Origin: Dallia pectoralis
Lineage: Eukaryota; Chordata; Actinopteri; Esociformes; Umbridae
DNA length: 64,000 nucleotides
Reading direction: 5' to 3'
NCBI GenBank assembly: GCA_029465975.1
Contig: CM055756.1
Coordinates: forward strand, 12,712,358 to 12,776,357
Positions 45,273-57,600 of this stretch are shown here, in pieces (position 1 is the stretch's first letter; the number at the start of each line of letters is the position of its first letter). A program made the translations under genes and the position numbers. Under the pieces are notes generated by a model. That model was not told the DNA's origin. It worked only from the letters and a program-made list of their open reading frames with translations, and did not search any database.

Positions 45273-46825
45273 CTATATTAAATGAGGCCACTATCACTCT
45301 GGACTCCCTAGAATCCCTTCTTTATTGAGCCTCATGGACCGTTACAGCATAGTTATTTTAAGGGAAATGTAGGTGGTGATAGGGGCCTGTAATTGTTTTG
45401 AGCATCGAGCCTGTCATAATTAGGCTATTCTACTGGGTCTAGCATGCCAGTTGTATTATTCTATTTATTGTGCTAAAGTCAGTCAGCAAATTCTAGTTTG
45501 GCGAACAATAAACTCAAAAACACAAAATAGTATAAACCACTGAATATTACTTTTTTTGTGAATAAAAGGGTTATTTTCAATGAAATGGCATTTTAAGATA
45601 GTTGAGACTTATCCCAAATATGTTTGGTCAGTTTTAAGACCACCAGAGTAATGCTCTTATGCAAACAGATGTGAGCGGGCTATTAATCCAACCATAGTAT
45701 TTGTGGTGTTTGCGAGGGATGAACAGTGTTAATACTGCCAATGGTTATGTAAAGGACTTAGACAGAATACTTACTTTGATATGCACAAGTACGAAGTGCA
45801 AGCAGGCTCAAGCTCAAAATGACAAAGAAGATCATATAATGTTGGAACATTTGAATTGGAAGCAATGCTGTAGACCTTCACAAAATAATGATAATAGGTA
45901 AGTATGATTGAATTACTTAGAAATAATTCATTTATTATGAATTATTGAACTGCTGATGAGTGTGGACATGTGTTTGATGCCATCTGGTTATATTTCAGTC
46001 CCTGATCTCACTCTCAATCATTATCTAGCACATTTGGAAGGACAGACTTAGTAATTCATTTGTCAGCGAATGCAAGAACAATGAAGAGCAAATAAAGAGG
46101 ATACATTTGTTTTAAATAAGGAAGAGAGCATTGAGCAGAGAAAGCTTCACTTCTAAGGAAAGAAGTTGTAGTCTGTTGACTTCAATGGATTCAAGTGGAA
46201 AAGGTTAGAAACAAAATAATCAACCTTATTTGCTGACCAGGAAAGTAATATTTAAACTGTATCATTTGTATTAATGGGTACTAATTATTCATCTATATTA
46301 CAATAAATTGTCAAACTTAATTAATTCAACTACACAATATACTATATGACTTTCACTATTATCACATTATCTATGATTCTAAATAAACACCTAAATGGAA
46401 CTGATTTGGAAAATGAATTGTAAACCGAAATGGAATTTTTCTTTCTTCTTTTCGGGGCCAAAGGGACTAAAGAAATCCATCACAGACTAACATATCCATG
46501 TCAACAGTACACACAACAAATGTAGACATATCATTGTTAGAAAAACTCAAAGAATGGTGTAACACGGGGTTAAGTCAGTTACTCATAGACAAATAAAAAC
46601 GGGAAAACCCAAACACAGAGACCACAATTTCACACATTATCATAAAAATGATTTACCCATAACTTTTTTTCTACACTGAAAGAAGACACATACACACGGA
46701 ACAGGAAACACTAATACAGAGTAGAGACATACATATTTTCCCCTCAAGCTTCTTGGTGATGAGTCTGGGTCCAGCATGTATCTTTCTACGAGGAGGAAAG
46801 AAAATAGTAAGTCTGACATATGTAA
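45273..46825. other. intergenic, no gene seen
   Basis: AT-rich single-copy DNA upstream of the cabp5-like gene. Its missing first coding exon could lie here. The ATG at 46185 followed by a GT does not give a compatible phase. Confidence 0.5.
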
Positions 46826-47412
46826 TACCTGTGCTGTACCTGTGCTGTACCTGTGTTGTGTCTGTGCTGTGTCTGTGCTGTGCCTGTGCTGTGCCTGTAC
46901 TGTGCCTTCCTAGATATTTAAACCAGACATGACCATGCATTATTCTATCAGATTGGTAGATATTTAAACCAGACATGACCATGCATTATTCTATCAGATT
47001 GGATTACTAGATATTTAAACCAGACATGACCATGCATTATTCTATCAGATTGGTAGATATTTAAACCAGACATGACCATGCATTATTCTATCAGATTAGT
47101 TTACTAGATATTTAAACCAGACATGACCATGCATTATTCTATCAGATTAGTTTACTAGATATTTAAACCAGACATGACCATGCATTATTCTATCAGATTG
47201 GTAGATATTTAAACCAGACATGACCATGCATAATTCTATCAGTTTGGTTTACTAGATAATTAAACCAGACATGACCATGCATTATTCTATCAGATTGGAT
47301 TACTAGATATTTAAACCAGACATGATCATGCATTATTCTATCAGATCAGTTTACTAGATAATTAAACCAGACATGATCATGCATTATTCTATCAGATCAG
47401 TTTCCTAGATAT
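46826..47412 (+). repeat. CTGTGC repeat and 46-54-bp minisatellite
   Basis: A short ACCTGTGCTGT-type repeat (46826-46905), then about ten copies of a unit TAGATATTTAAACCAGACAT, GACCATGCATTATTCTATCA, GATTGG with an optional ATTAC or TTTAC insertion. Upstream of, or in an early intron of, the cabp5-like gene. Confidence 0.92.
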
Positions 47413-47619
47413 TTATACCATATGCAGTATAATATGGAGTTTCTACAATACAATTAAATTCAGACAACTTTTCAGACATTGTTGACTAAACATATTATTT
47501 TTGAGAACAGAAGTGATAAAATAAGTGAACAAAATTAGATACAATTTGCAGATGAAGTATCTTGGTGTGTCAAAGAGCGAGAATGCAATAAATTAAATAA
47601 GGACTAAACTGTTTTGCAG

Positions 47620-50437
47620 GCTAGATCTCTAGCAGATGATGAAATACAAGGTAAGCTTCATTAATTTTATTTTAATACAAATACAGTTATATTACACTAC
47701 TACTCATGATTGACTTGAAGCCTTTACCATTGAATCGACACACTCACAATTGATCTAACATTGTCATCCATATTTATAAATCTTTTTGGCTCCCTTCTCT
47801 GATGCAGAGTTGCGTGAAGCCTTTACAGAGTTTGATAAGGACAAGGACGGACTAATCAGCTGTAAAGATCTGGGGAACCTGATGAGGACAATGGGGTACA
47901 TGCCCACAGAAATGGAGCTTATCCAACTCAGCCAGAACATAAACATGAAATGTGAGTTACTTTATCTAGTGTCCATCTACCAGTGTCCATCTACCAGTGT
48001 GACCTTGGATCTTTGTGACATCACTTGAACCCACTTGGATCTTTGTGACATCACTTGAACCCACTTGGATCTTTGTGACATCACTTGAACCCACTTGGAT
48101 CTTTGTGACATCACTAGAACTCACCTGGATCTTTGTGACATCACTGGAACTCACCTGGATCTTTGTGACATCACTGGAACTCACCTGGATCTTTGTGACA
48201 TCACTTAAACCCACCTGGATTCCAACTCTGTTTGTTGTTTGGAAGCATTGCAATAATTTATTTTCAATCATTTCTAGCCCTGGATAACAATGGATTTTTG
48301 ATCTAGGAATCATGACTTTTCTAACCATCGGGCTGGCCAAAATAATGACAGGCATGCAGGCAGAAGTAACCCTCTTTGACCTCTCGGATCAAAGGGACAT
48401 CAAGATCTAGCAGATTTTTATAATTTTATATTGGTCAACCTTAGTTAACATTCCCTAATGGTAAAAAAATCTAATAAATGTGGATCAAATTAACCTCACA
48501 ACATGTAAAATGTGCTTGCACAGATAAAACTACTGCCATTTCTGTATTAGACACAATATTTCTTTAATGTCGTTATTTTTCTCATAGTGGGAGGAAGAGT
48601 GGCCTTTGAGGATTTTGTGGACCTGATGGCCCCTAAGTTACTGGCTGAAACTGCGGGTATGATTGGACTTAAGGAGCTGAAGGACGCCTTTAAAGAGGTG
48701 AACAGGATATATACTGTATATATATATATAGTAATATGATTGGACTTAAGGACGCTTTTAAAGAGATGAACAGGATATATATATATATATGTGTGTGTAG
48801 TAATATGATTGGACTTAAGGAGCTGAAGGACGCTTTTAAAGAGGTGAACAGGACAGCCGATGTTTACAGTTTATATTAAATGCTCTACTGCATAACCAAC
48901 ATAGTATTTACATATATGTAGTAATATGATTGTGTAGAAATTTGTTAACATAGTATTTATACATATGTAGTAATATGATTTTGTAGAAATGTGTTAACAT
49001 AGTATTTATATATATATGTAGTAATATGATTGTGTAGAAATTAGTTATTACACATTTACTTGCTGAACGCAATTATAGATGCTTTACACATTATTTTGTT
49101 ATTTTATGTAAATATTATTGAGAATATTCCTTAAAAACTTGCCGGTTATTTACCATGTCAGCAACCTTTAACTGTACCTACACAATTACTTGCTTTTGCT
49201 GTGTTAGTTAATGTGATTAGCATTAATATCACTTGTTAATGATCATCAGTTGTTAATGATTATTCATGGTATTCATTGTTATGTTGCCTTATCTTAGCAT
49301 CTCTAATGTGCAAGAACATACAAACAAACACTTCAATATTCACCTTTCTCAATAATCTCTTCACTGTTTCTGTGTGTTGATTTTATTTTTAATACTTTTT
49401 CATCTCTCCCTCCTGGTTGTAGTTTGACTTGGATGGTGATGGAGCAATTACCATTGATGAGTTGAAACATGCCATGATAAAACTGTTGGGATACCAGGCC
49501 AACAGAAGAGAAATTGAGGCAGTGATCAGGGAGGCTGACAATAATGGAGATGGCACAGTTGACTTTGAGGGTAAGAAAAGATACAGACTAAACCTACAGA
49601 AGCGTTTGGAAAAGTCTGGATTTGTTTCAGTCATGCCATTTTTCATGTTTTCATGTCATTTAAGAACAGCTTCCCAGCTGCTGTTAACCTGATAAACTCT
49701 GAAACCCGACTACACTTACACTGCTACCTATTTATTTTATTTGCCTTAAATATAGTTTAATTGTAGTTTAAAATAGTTTAGTTTAATTGTCTTGTGAGCA
49801 AAGTGTATCGCCACACCCCTAATCGGAATACTTTTTTTTACTTCTTACGGGATGAGCTGAGTAGTACTTACTTGTTGACATCCAAAAAGTGCACCAAGCT
49901 AAGAATATACTACATAACATGCTACACAATATGCTACACAACATGCATGCTACACAATATGATACACAACATGCTACACAATATGCTACACAATATGATA
50001 AACAATACGCTACACAACATTCTACACAATATGCTACACAATATGCTACACAATATCCTACACAATATGCTACACAATATGCAACACAATACGCTACACA
50101 ACATGCTACACAACATGCTACACAACATGCTACACAATATGTTACGCAACATATACCCCAAATCTCCAAATCCAGAAGTAGCTTTATAGTAGCTGTTTAA
50201 CCTAACAATTATACAGAGATAGAGTTATATTAACTAACAATGTATATAAAGAGTAATTTGAAGTAACAATGTATATAAAGATTTATAGGAGTCTTAAGCA
50301 CTCTCCTACGTTCATTTCAACTTGGTAGTAAATTACAACAGGGAGAAACAAAAATTGTAATCTCTATTCTAACCTTAAACCCCCCTTTGTCCTCTCCCCA
50401 TCTTGCAGAGTTTGTAAAAATGATGTCACGGGATTAA
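47620..50437 (+). CDS. cabp5: calcium-binding protein 5-like EF-hand protein (CaBP family), first exon not found
   Basis: CaBPs are neuronal and retinal calmodulin-like sensors that regulate voltage-gated calcium channels. Exons on the + strand: 47620-47650 (31 nt), 47808-47951 (144), 48588-48697 (110), 49423-49570 (148), 50409-50437 (29, TAA at 50435-50437). These are the family's characteristic exon sizes. They give 153 codons after the missing N-terminal exon. EF1: DKDKDGLISCKD. EF2 is degenerate and lacks calcium ligands (NINMKLGGRVAFEDF), as in all CaBPs. EF3: DLDGDGAITIDE. EF4: NNGDGTVDFEEF. LREAF, MRTMGYMPTEMEL, ISCKDLGNLMRT and the end FVKMMSRD are closest to CaBP5 among CaBP1/2/4/5 as I recall them. 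Calmodulin itself is excluded by the dead EF2 and the GYMPTEMEL linker. Confidence 0.88.
48003..48215 (+). repeat. 30-bp minisatellite in cabp5 intron
   Basis: Seven copies of CACTTGGATCTTTGTGACAT plus CACTTGAACC, about 50 nt after the donor at 47951. Variants CTTGAAC, CTAGAAC and CTGGAAC. Confidence 0.93.
48658..49045 (+). repeat. tandem copies of a cabp5 exon end with its 5' splice site
   Basis: The end of exon 48588-48697 (ATGATTGGACTTAAGGAGCT through CTTTAAAGAG) and its donor GTGAACAGG recur at about 48735-48775 and 48803-48855. The middle copy lacks nine or so nucleotides and its donor is mutated (GT to AT). The third copy keeps the whole tail and the donor. Further decayed copies of ATGTAGTAATATGATTG follow to about 49045. 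Confidence 0.92.
49908..50152 (+). repeat. 12-bp repeat (ATGCTACACAAT)
   Basis: About 20 copies of ATGCTACACAAT/ATGCTACACAAC in the last cabp5 intron. Confidence 0.93.
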
Positions 50438-50559
50438 AGAACAGAAGATGAAAGATATGTGCAAGGAATAATACGTGATTTTGCGAGAATCAACTATTCT
50501 CATTATGCATCTTTCAACTGTTTGATCAATATAGCGCATTACTTCACAGCTGTAAGTAA

Positions 50560-51260
50560 AACACATATGTAGCTATAACACGTATGTAGATAAAACACGT
50601 ATGTAGCTATAACATGTATGTAGCTATAACACGTATGTAGCTATAACACATATGTAGCTATAACACGTATGTAGATACAACACTTATGTAGCTATAACAT
50701 GTATGTAGCTATAACACGTATGTAGCTATGACACATATGTAGCTATAACACATATGTAGATAAAACACTTATGTAGCTATAACATGTATGTAGCTATAAC
50801 ATGTATGAATATAAAACACGTATGTAGCTATAACATGTATGTAGCTATAACACGTATGTAGCTATAACATATATGTAGCTATAACACGTATGTAGGTAAA
50901 ACATGTATGTAGCTATAACATAGATTGTAGGTAAAACACGTATGTAGCTATAACACATATGTAGCTATAACACGTATGTAGCTATAACACGTATGTAGCT
51001 ATAACACGTATGTAGGTAAAACACGTATGTAGCTATAACACATATGTAGCTATAACACGTATGTAGCTATAACACGTATGTAGCTATAACATGTATGTAG
51101 CTATAACACGTATGTAGCTATAACATATATGTAGCTATAACACGTATGTAGGTAAAACATGTATGTAGCTATAACATAGATTGTAGGTAAAACACGTATG
51201 TAGCTATAACACATATGTAGCTATAACACGTATGTAGCTATAACACAAATGTAGCTCAGA
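50560..51260 (+). repeat. 17-bp minisatellite after the cabp5 stop
   Basis: About 40 copies of GTAGCTATAACACGTAT, with ACATAT, ACATGT and GGTAAAA variants. A longer block (including the unusual ATAGATTGTAGG) occurs twice, near 50925 and 51175, about 250 bp apart. In the 3' UTR or just beyond. Confidence 0.93.
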
Positions 51261-52675
51261 TTAACTTTCCTGTTTACTTCAACTTAATTCCATGAATCCT
51301 TAATGAACACCACTAGATAGGCTATACATTTGTATGATTTGTGCATGGGCTTATATTCGTTGTGTTGCTGATATAACTAACTAAATACTAAAGTATTAAA
51401 TCATTGTGTGTATGCATTTATACTTTGGGTATTGGATTGATTGGTTTCTGGTATTTCTAGTAGTGTTATGGTATTGACAATGTATGGTACATATCCTCCT
51501 CAAGGTATTTCCTGTATGTAAATGAGAATTACATCATCTGGTAAAATAATTAAAAAAAAATATGATACAAAAATGAATGAAACAGTAAAGTAGATGCTGT
51601 ATGTACATAAACAACCGTTGGCATAATCTGTGTTTCTATGGGAGGATTACTTCAATCTGTGTAATCTCCATTATGAGACTTTCAGATGAGCAGATGGTGG
51701 CTCCAGACTACTCTGGAAAAATCACAGAAACAGAATAAGGAGCGACGATGAAAAGCAGTTTAGAGACTTCTGTGTTTTTATTAGATATAATTATTAAATT
51801 ATATTTAAAATAAAAGTTAGAGTGACTTACTTCGTGGATAGGTAAGAGATAATAGTAACATAATGATTCTGACCTGTGACCTGATTCTGACCTGTAACCT
51901 GTGTCAGAATCAGACTAACCTATGTTTTTGTAAACAATGCAAGATAGTCTCTACATCCATTTCTCCAATGCATTTAAATATCACTTTAGTATCCAGCTCA
52001 GCTCTTATCAAACTGTGAATGCTGTTTGTCTCATTTTTCATGCACATCACTGAGAAGACATCCTGGTTACGTCCTACAGAGCTCTTTCTCGTCCTACGTT
52101 GTCTCCCAGCTGTTGTGTTCTATTTTAGGTGATTAACCAATTAAACCTATTTACAGGTTCTGGTGGATGAAGCAATAACAATATCCATAAACAGCTAAAA
52201 TAACATGCAGTTGAATCCCTGATATGAAGAGGCACATCAAACCTATGTAATTAATTCAAAACGCTGCATCTGTCTGGTCTCATGTCAAATCTTCTAAATG
52301 ACTCAATAATAATTAAATATCCAATGATAGCATATTTGGATACATTTATTACACTGATACATTGTCACATTTGGGGCAGAACATGCATCCTCTATGCTAC
52401 ATAATAAAGGTTTCTTTGGCTGACACTTGGGGAAACAACATCTATGAACTGATTTGGTTTCCATGTCGAACACTCTGTGAAAATGTTAAGATAGATGGGA
52501 CCAAATGATGTCTCTGGAAACATATCTATATACCAGAGCACACTAAAACACTACAGAGATGAAATATTCTAGTGAAAACATTTTCTTCTGAGAGTAACAT
52601 TTATATTTAAACTTTTATGTATCATTTTGTTTGCATGCTAATTACAAGTTCAACATAAAAGCGTATGCATTAAAA
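51261..52675. other. intergenic, no gene seen
   Basis: AT-rich single-copy DNA between cabp5 and asphd1. AATAAA-type hexamers exist (for example near 51806) but cannot be assigned. Confidence 0.5.
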
Positions 52676-53493
52676 ACCCCAGTAACCTATCAGAGGATAC
52701 AGAACCCCAGTAACCTATCAGAGGATATAGAACCCCAGTAACCTATCAGAGGATACAGAACCCCACTAACCTATCAGAGGATACAGAACCCCAGTAACCT
52801 ATCAGAGGATACAGAACCCTAGTAACCTATCAGAGGATACAGAACCCCAGTAACCTATCAGAGGATACAGAACCCCAGTAACCTATCAGAGGATACAGAA
52901 CCCCAGTAACCTATCAGAGGATACAGAACCCCAGTAACCTATCAGAGGATACAGAACCCCAGTAACCTATCAGAGGATACAGAACCCCAGTAACCTATCA
53001 GAGGATAAAGAACCCCAGTAACCTATCAGAGGATAAAGAACGCCAGTAACCTATCAGAGGATACAGAACCCCAGTAACCTATCAGAGGATAAAGAACCCC
53101 AGTAACCCATCAGAGGATACAGAACCCCAGTAACCCATCAGAGGATACAGAACCCCAGTAACCTATCAGAGGATACAGAACCCCAGTAACCTATCAGCGG
53201 ATACAGAACCCCAGTAACCTATCAGAGGATACAGAACCCCAGTAACCTATGAGAGGATAAAGAACGCCAGTAACCTATCAGAGGATACAGAACCCCAGTA
53301 ACCTATCAGAGGATAAAGAACCCCAGTAACCCACCAGAGGATACAGAACCCCAGTAACCTATCAGAGGATACAGAACCCCAGTAACCTATCAGAGGATAC
53401 AGAACCCCAGTAACCTATCAGAGGATACAGAACCCCAGTAACCTATCAGAGGATACAGAACCCCAGTAACCTATCAGAGGATACAGAACCCCA
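52676..53493 (+). repeat. 28-bp minisatellite
   Basis: About 29 copies of AACCCCAGTAACCTATCAGA plus GGATACAG; a few carry AAAG or CGCC variants. Intergenic, downstream of asphd1. Confidence 0.95.
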
Positions 53494-53754
53494 AAAGGGA
53501 TTCACTCTCAAATAAATATCAGGCACAATTTAATCACAGCGGTAATAAAACAGGAGTCTATCACACTTTCATCACAGTTTTAACAGTTACTTGTGGTATT
53601 TACTTTGTAATTGTTCAGCACATGTTTATGAAAGGCATGTTTTCTTGTGCAAAAACCTTAACATAGCTCCAACAAATATGATGAGAACATGAAATATGAC
53701 TTTCGATTGTATCATTGATGATGATGTAAAACAGTTGTGATTGTCCTCCAGTCT

Positions 53755-53845
53755 AAGGCAATAGCGAGTGCATATTCCATGCGGATCTATTCACCTGCTT
53801 GTCAGGAGTCTTCGGATAAAAACGCCCTGTTCCTTTAACCTTCAC
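53755..53845 (-). other. possible exon of unknown identity
   Basis: On the - strand an acceptor-like CATTACAG precedes an open stretch reading KVKGTGRFYPKTPDKQV and on to a TAG, about 30 codons. It lies 0.8 kb downstream of asphd1. I do not recognise the peptide; it may be chance. Confidence 0.2.
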
Positions 53846-53929
53846 CTGTAATGGGTTTGGAGAAGCAGACAGGTACATAGGATGTATGAACCACAATGTG
53901 GCATTCTGACATCTCATATCAGAAAACGA

Positions 53930-54666
53930 TGGAGCAGAACTAGAACTTGGGCACAGTGGAAGTTGTAGTTCAGCGTAGAGCAGAACTAGAACTTGGGCAC
54001 AGTGGAACTTGTAGTTCAGTGTAGAGCAGAACTAGAACGTGGGCACAGTGGAAGTAGTTCAGTGTAGATCAGAACTAGAACGTGGGCACAGTGGAACTAG
54101 TTCAGTGTAGATCAGAACTAGAACGTGGGCACAGTGGAACTAGTTCAGTGTAGATCAGAACTAGAACGTGGGCACAGTGGAACTAGTTCAGTGTAGATCA
54201 GAACTAGAACGTGGGCACAGTGGAACTAGTTCAGTGTAGATCAGAACTAGAACGTGGGCACAGTGGAACTAGTTCAGTGTAGATCAGAACTAGAACGTGG
54301 GCAAAGTGGAACTAGTTCAGTGTAGATAGAACGCGGGCACAGAACAGAACGTGGGCACAGTGGAACTAGTTCAGTGTAGCTAGAACAGTGGAACTAGTTC
54401 AGTGTAGATCAGAACTAGAACGTGGGCACAGTGGAACTAGTTCAGTGTAGATCAGAACTAGAACGTGGGCACAGTGGAACTAGTTCAGTGTAGATCAGAA
54501 CTAGAACGTGGGCACAGTGGAACTAGTTCAGTGTAGATCAGAACTAGAACGTGGGCACAGTGGAACTAGTTCAGTGTAGATCAGAACTAGAACGTGGGCA
54601 CAGTGGAACTAGTTCAGTGTAGATCAGAACTAGAACGTGGGCACAGTGGAACTAGTTCAGTGTAGT
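53930..54666 (-). repeat. 43-bp minisatellite starting at the asphd1 stop codon
   Basis: About 17 copies of a 43-bp unit, on the + strand TAGAACGTGGGCACAGTGGA, ACTAGTTCAGTGTAGATCAG, AAC. On the gene strand the array begins directly at the stop codon: the stop context TGAACTACACTGAACTAG is the first, slightly different unit. It forms the start of the 3' UTR. Confidence 0.93.
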
Positions 54667-57600
54667 TCATTGTTCCGGGCAGAATATGTAGTCCAGAGCC
54701 TGTCTTTCTGCTGCCGCCACATTTGGATGCCAAAGGTCCACACTGAAAATCACACGTGGGCCGTCCTCTGCCACACCTATAGATATATTAGGACAGTAAT
54801 TCAATCGTAGGTTTATTACAATGCGAACAATGCACTTTTATTTAGGTGATTTAAGACAGAAATTATCTTCATAGTAGCACTCACTAATTTACCTTTAATT
54901 AGTATTGTATAATGTGCTGTTAGTTTACCTTTAATTAGTATTGTATAATGTGCTGTTAGTTTACCTTTAATTAGTATTGTATAATGTGCTGTTAGTTTAC
55001 CTTTAATTAGTATTGTATAGGGTACCCATCTCTGCAGAGAGAATGACTTGCAGAACAGAAGGGTACCCATCTCTGCAGAGAGAATGACTTGCAGAACAGA
55101 AGGGTACCCATCTCTGCAGAGAGAATGACTTGCAGAACAGAAGGGTACCCATCTCTGCAGAGACAGGATGACTTGCAGAACAGAAGGGTACCCATCTCTG
55201 CAGAGACAGGATGACTTGCAGAACAGAAGGGTACCCATCTCTGCAGAGAGAATGACTTGCAGAACAGAAGGGTACCCATCTCTGCAGAGAGGATGACTTG
55301 CAGAACAGAAGGGTACCCATCTCTGCAGAAATCCATCAGGCATTTACAGCAGTGTGACTAGACAGACAGAAGGCAATGCTGATTAAAATGCATATGACAT
55401 TCTGCCTTATGGAGAAATAACTTGTTTTAAATCAAGCCATAAGGCCTAAATGCCAACACCACATAGTCTAGTGAAATAAGGGTTGAGGAAAGGATGTACA
55501 GGACAAAATACAGAGATGAAGCTAGACATTTTGTATTTAAAGATGGTTAATTAATTAATGTCATTAGAAATGGAATGTTTCTATGACTTTTTATATTACA
55601 GATTAAACATTCGGCTTTTTAATATGGAATAATAATGGATAATAACGGAAATTGAATAATGGATTAATAATGGCATTTGTGTAATTCTGTACTATATCTC
55701 CACATATATGTCCAATGCCATCAAAAGCCCTGGCTTTAAAACTAATTCTAGATTCTAGACTATTCGTATAATAAACAAGATTTTGCAAATTCAGTCCAAA
55801 ATGGGATATGTAAATATGGTCTAATTTTTATTTAAAATAAGAAAACATGTATGCCACACTATTTCTAAGGATGCAAAAGATGTACATACTTACATGTTAT
55901 TGGTGGATATAACTGACCGTTAATCTAACTAGGTTTGGTGGGTGAATACATTACTTACATGTTATTGATGGATATAACTGACCGTTAATCTAACTAGGTT
56001 TGGTGGGTGAATACATTACTTACATGTTATTGATGGATATAACTGACCGTTAATCTAACTAGGTTTGGTGGGTGAATACATTACTTACATGTTATTGATG
56101 GATATAACTGACCGTTAATCTAACTAGGTTTGGTTGGTGAATACATTACTTACATGTTATTGGTGGATATAACTGACCGTTAATCTTAGGTTTGGTGGGT
56201 GAATACATTACTTACATGTTATTGGTGGATATAACTGACCGTTAATCTTAGGTTTGGTGGGTTAATACATTACTTACATGTATACATGTTATTTGTGGAG
56301 ATAACTGACCGTTATGAGAGACAGTGTGCAGAAATGAGTCATCCACTAGGAGGCAGTGTCCCTGTGACCAACACTGAGGTTCTCCTCCCACACACATCTC
56401 ACACTGAGGTGGAGTCTGCATTCCTAGAAAACAGTGAGGTCATAAAGCACAATTATGGCAATTATGGCAATAATTACAGAGATTTGCATTGTATATAGCA
56501 GTCTTGACATTTATCAATAAATGATCCATTAAAATATCTCATTTTGGGTTGAGATGTAGTTCTAATATGCTAATATAGTGGTAATAGTATATAACTAATA
56601 ACAACGATTAAACATCACAAATTGCATGTTTTTATTACCAAAATGTGTTCTCTTAAACACACAAGGAAAACAGTTGCCTACTTCCTGTGACACAGATGAA
56701 CTTGTAGATGAACATTATCTTTGTTATGTAGAGTTTGTGCCAGGCCTAATACTTAGCTAGTTAGATTGTTCCTGACCAACCACTTCTAATGTCTTTGTTA
56801 TGTAGAGTTTGTGCCAGTCTTAATACTTAGCTAGATTTTTCCTGACCAACCACTTAGACAGATACTTGACACAAATAAATAGTCACAGTACCCTTGATGC
56901 TGACTGAGGAAGGCTAGAGCTTAATTACCAACTCCAGAAGTGTGTCACTCACCAAGGTGACATTGTAGCCGTGTATTAGTGGGCCCATACTCTCCCCCAA
57001 GTGTGGCGCCGGGCCCCAGCAGACAGAACCCGGCAGCCCCCAGGGAGTTGCTACTTATAAAGGTGCGTAGGCAGAGAAGTGTGCGGTAGGTTCGTGGACA
57101 GGAACGGCAGTTCTCTGCTATACACACGCCGGCGCTGTACAAGGAGAACACAGCTTGGCCCTGAGAAGGACACAGTTTTGGTTACATTCATGTACCTGCC
57201 TTCTCACTCACAGGCGTTTGAGTTAGGGTCCAGTCAACTGTTATTTATATTTTTTATATTCACTCTACATGCTCATTGGGAGTTGTAGTCTTGTGTACCT
57301 TAGGTCCCAATCCGGTCCAGCCCATTTTTAGGTCAACACCTCTCTTGTAAACCGCCTGAAATTCCTCAAGGATTATTGGATAGTGAGCCTCTAAGACCTC
57401 AATGTCATGACGATGTGCATCACGTGGGAAAAAAGGGATGCTGGGGACATCTGGTAGGTAGAAAAGATGAGGACGTTGGATGGAAGAGCGGTCCGTTAAT
57501 GTGGCCTGAAAAGGAAATCACATTGAGATGGAGAAAGAGAAAATGATTCATTATAGAGAACAAACCAGACATACGAGTTTTTGGGCTTGTTTTTAAACTG

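Noticed and set aside
45701..45901. Short + strand open frame upstream of cabp5
   Set aside because: No similarity, no splice support, AT-rich single-copy DNA.
46185..46202. First coding exon of cabp5 (MDSSGK followed by GT)
   Set aside because: Its phase does not fit the exon at 47620 (joining gives an in-frame TAG) and the peptide has no family resemblance.
47620..50437. Calmodulin
   Set aside because: EF2 lacks calcium ligands and the MRTMGYMPTEMEL linker and exon sizes are those of the CaBP family.
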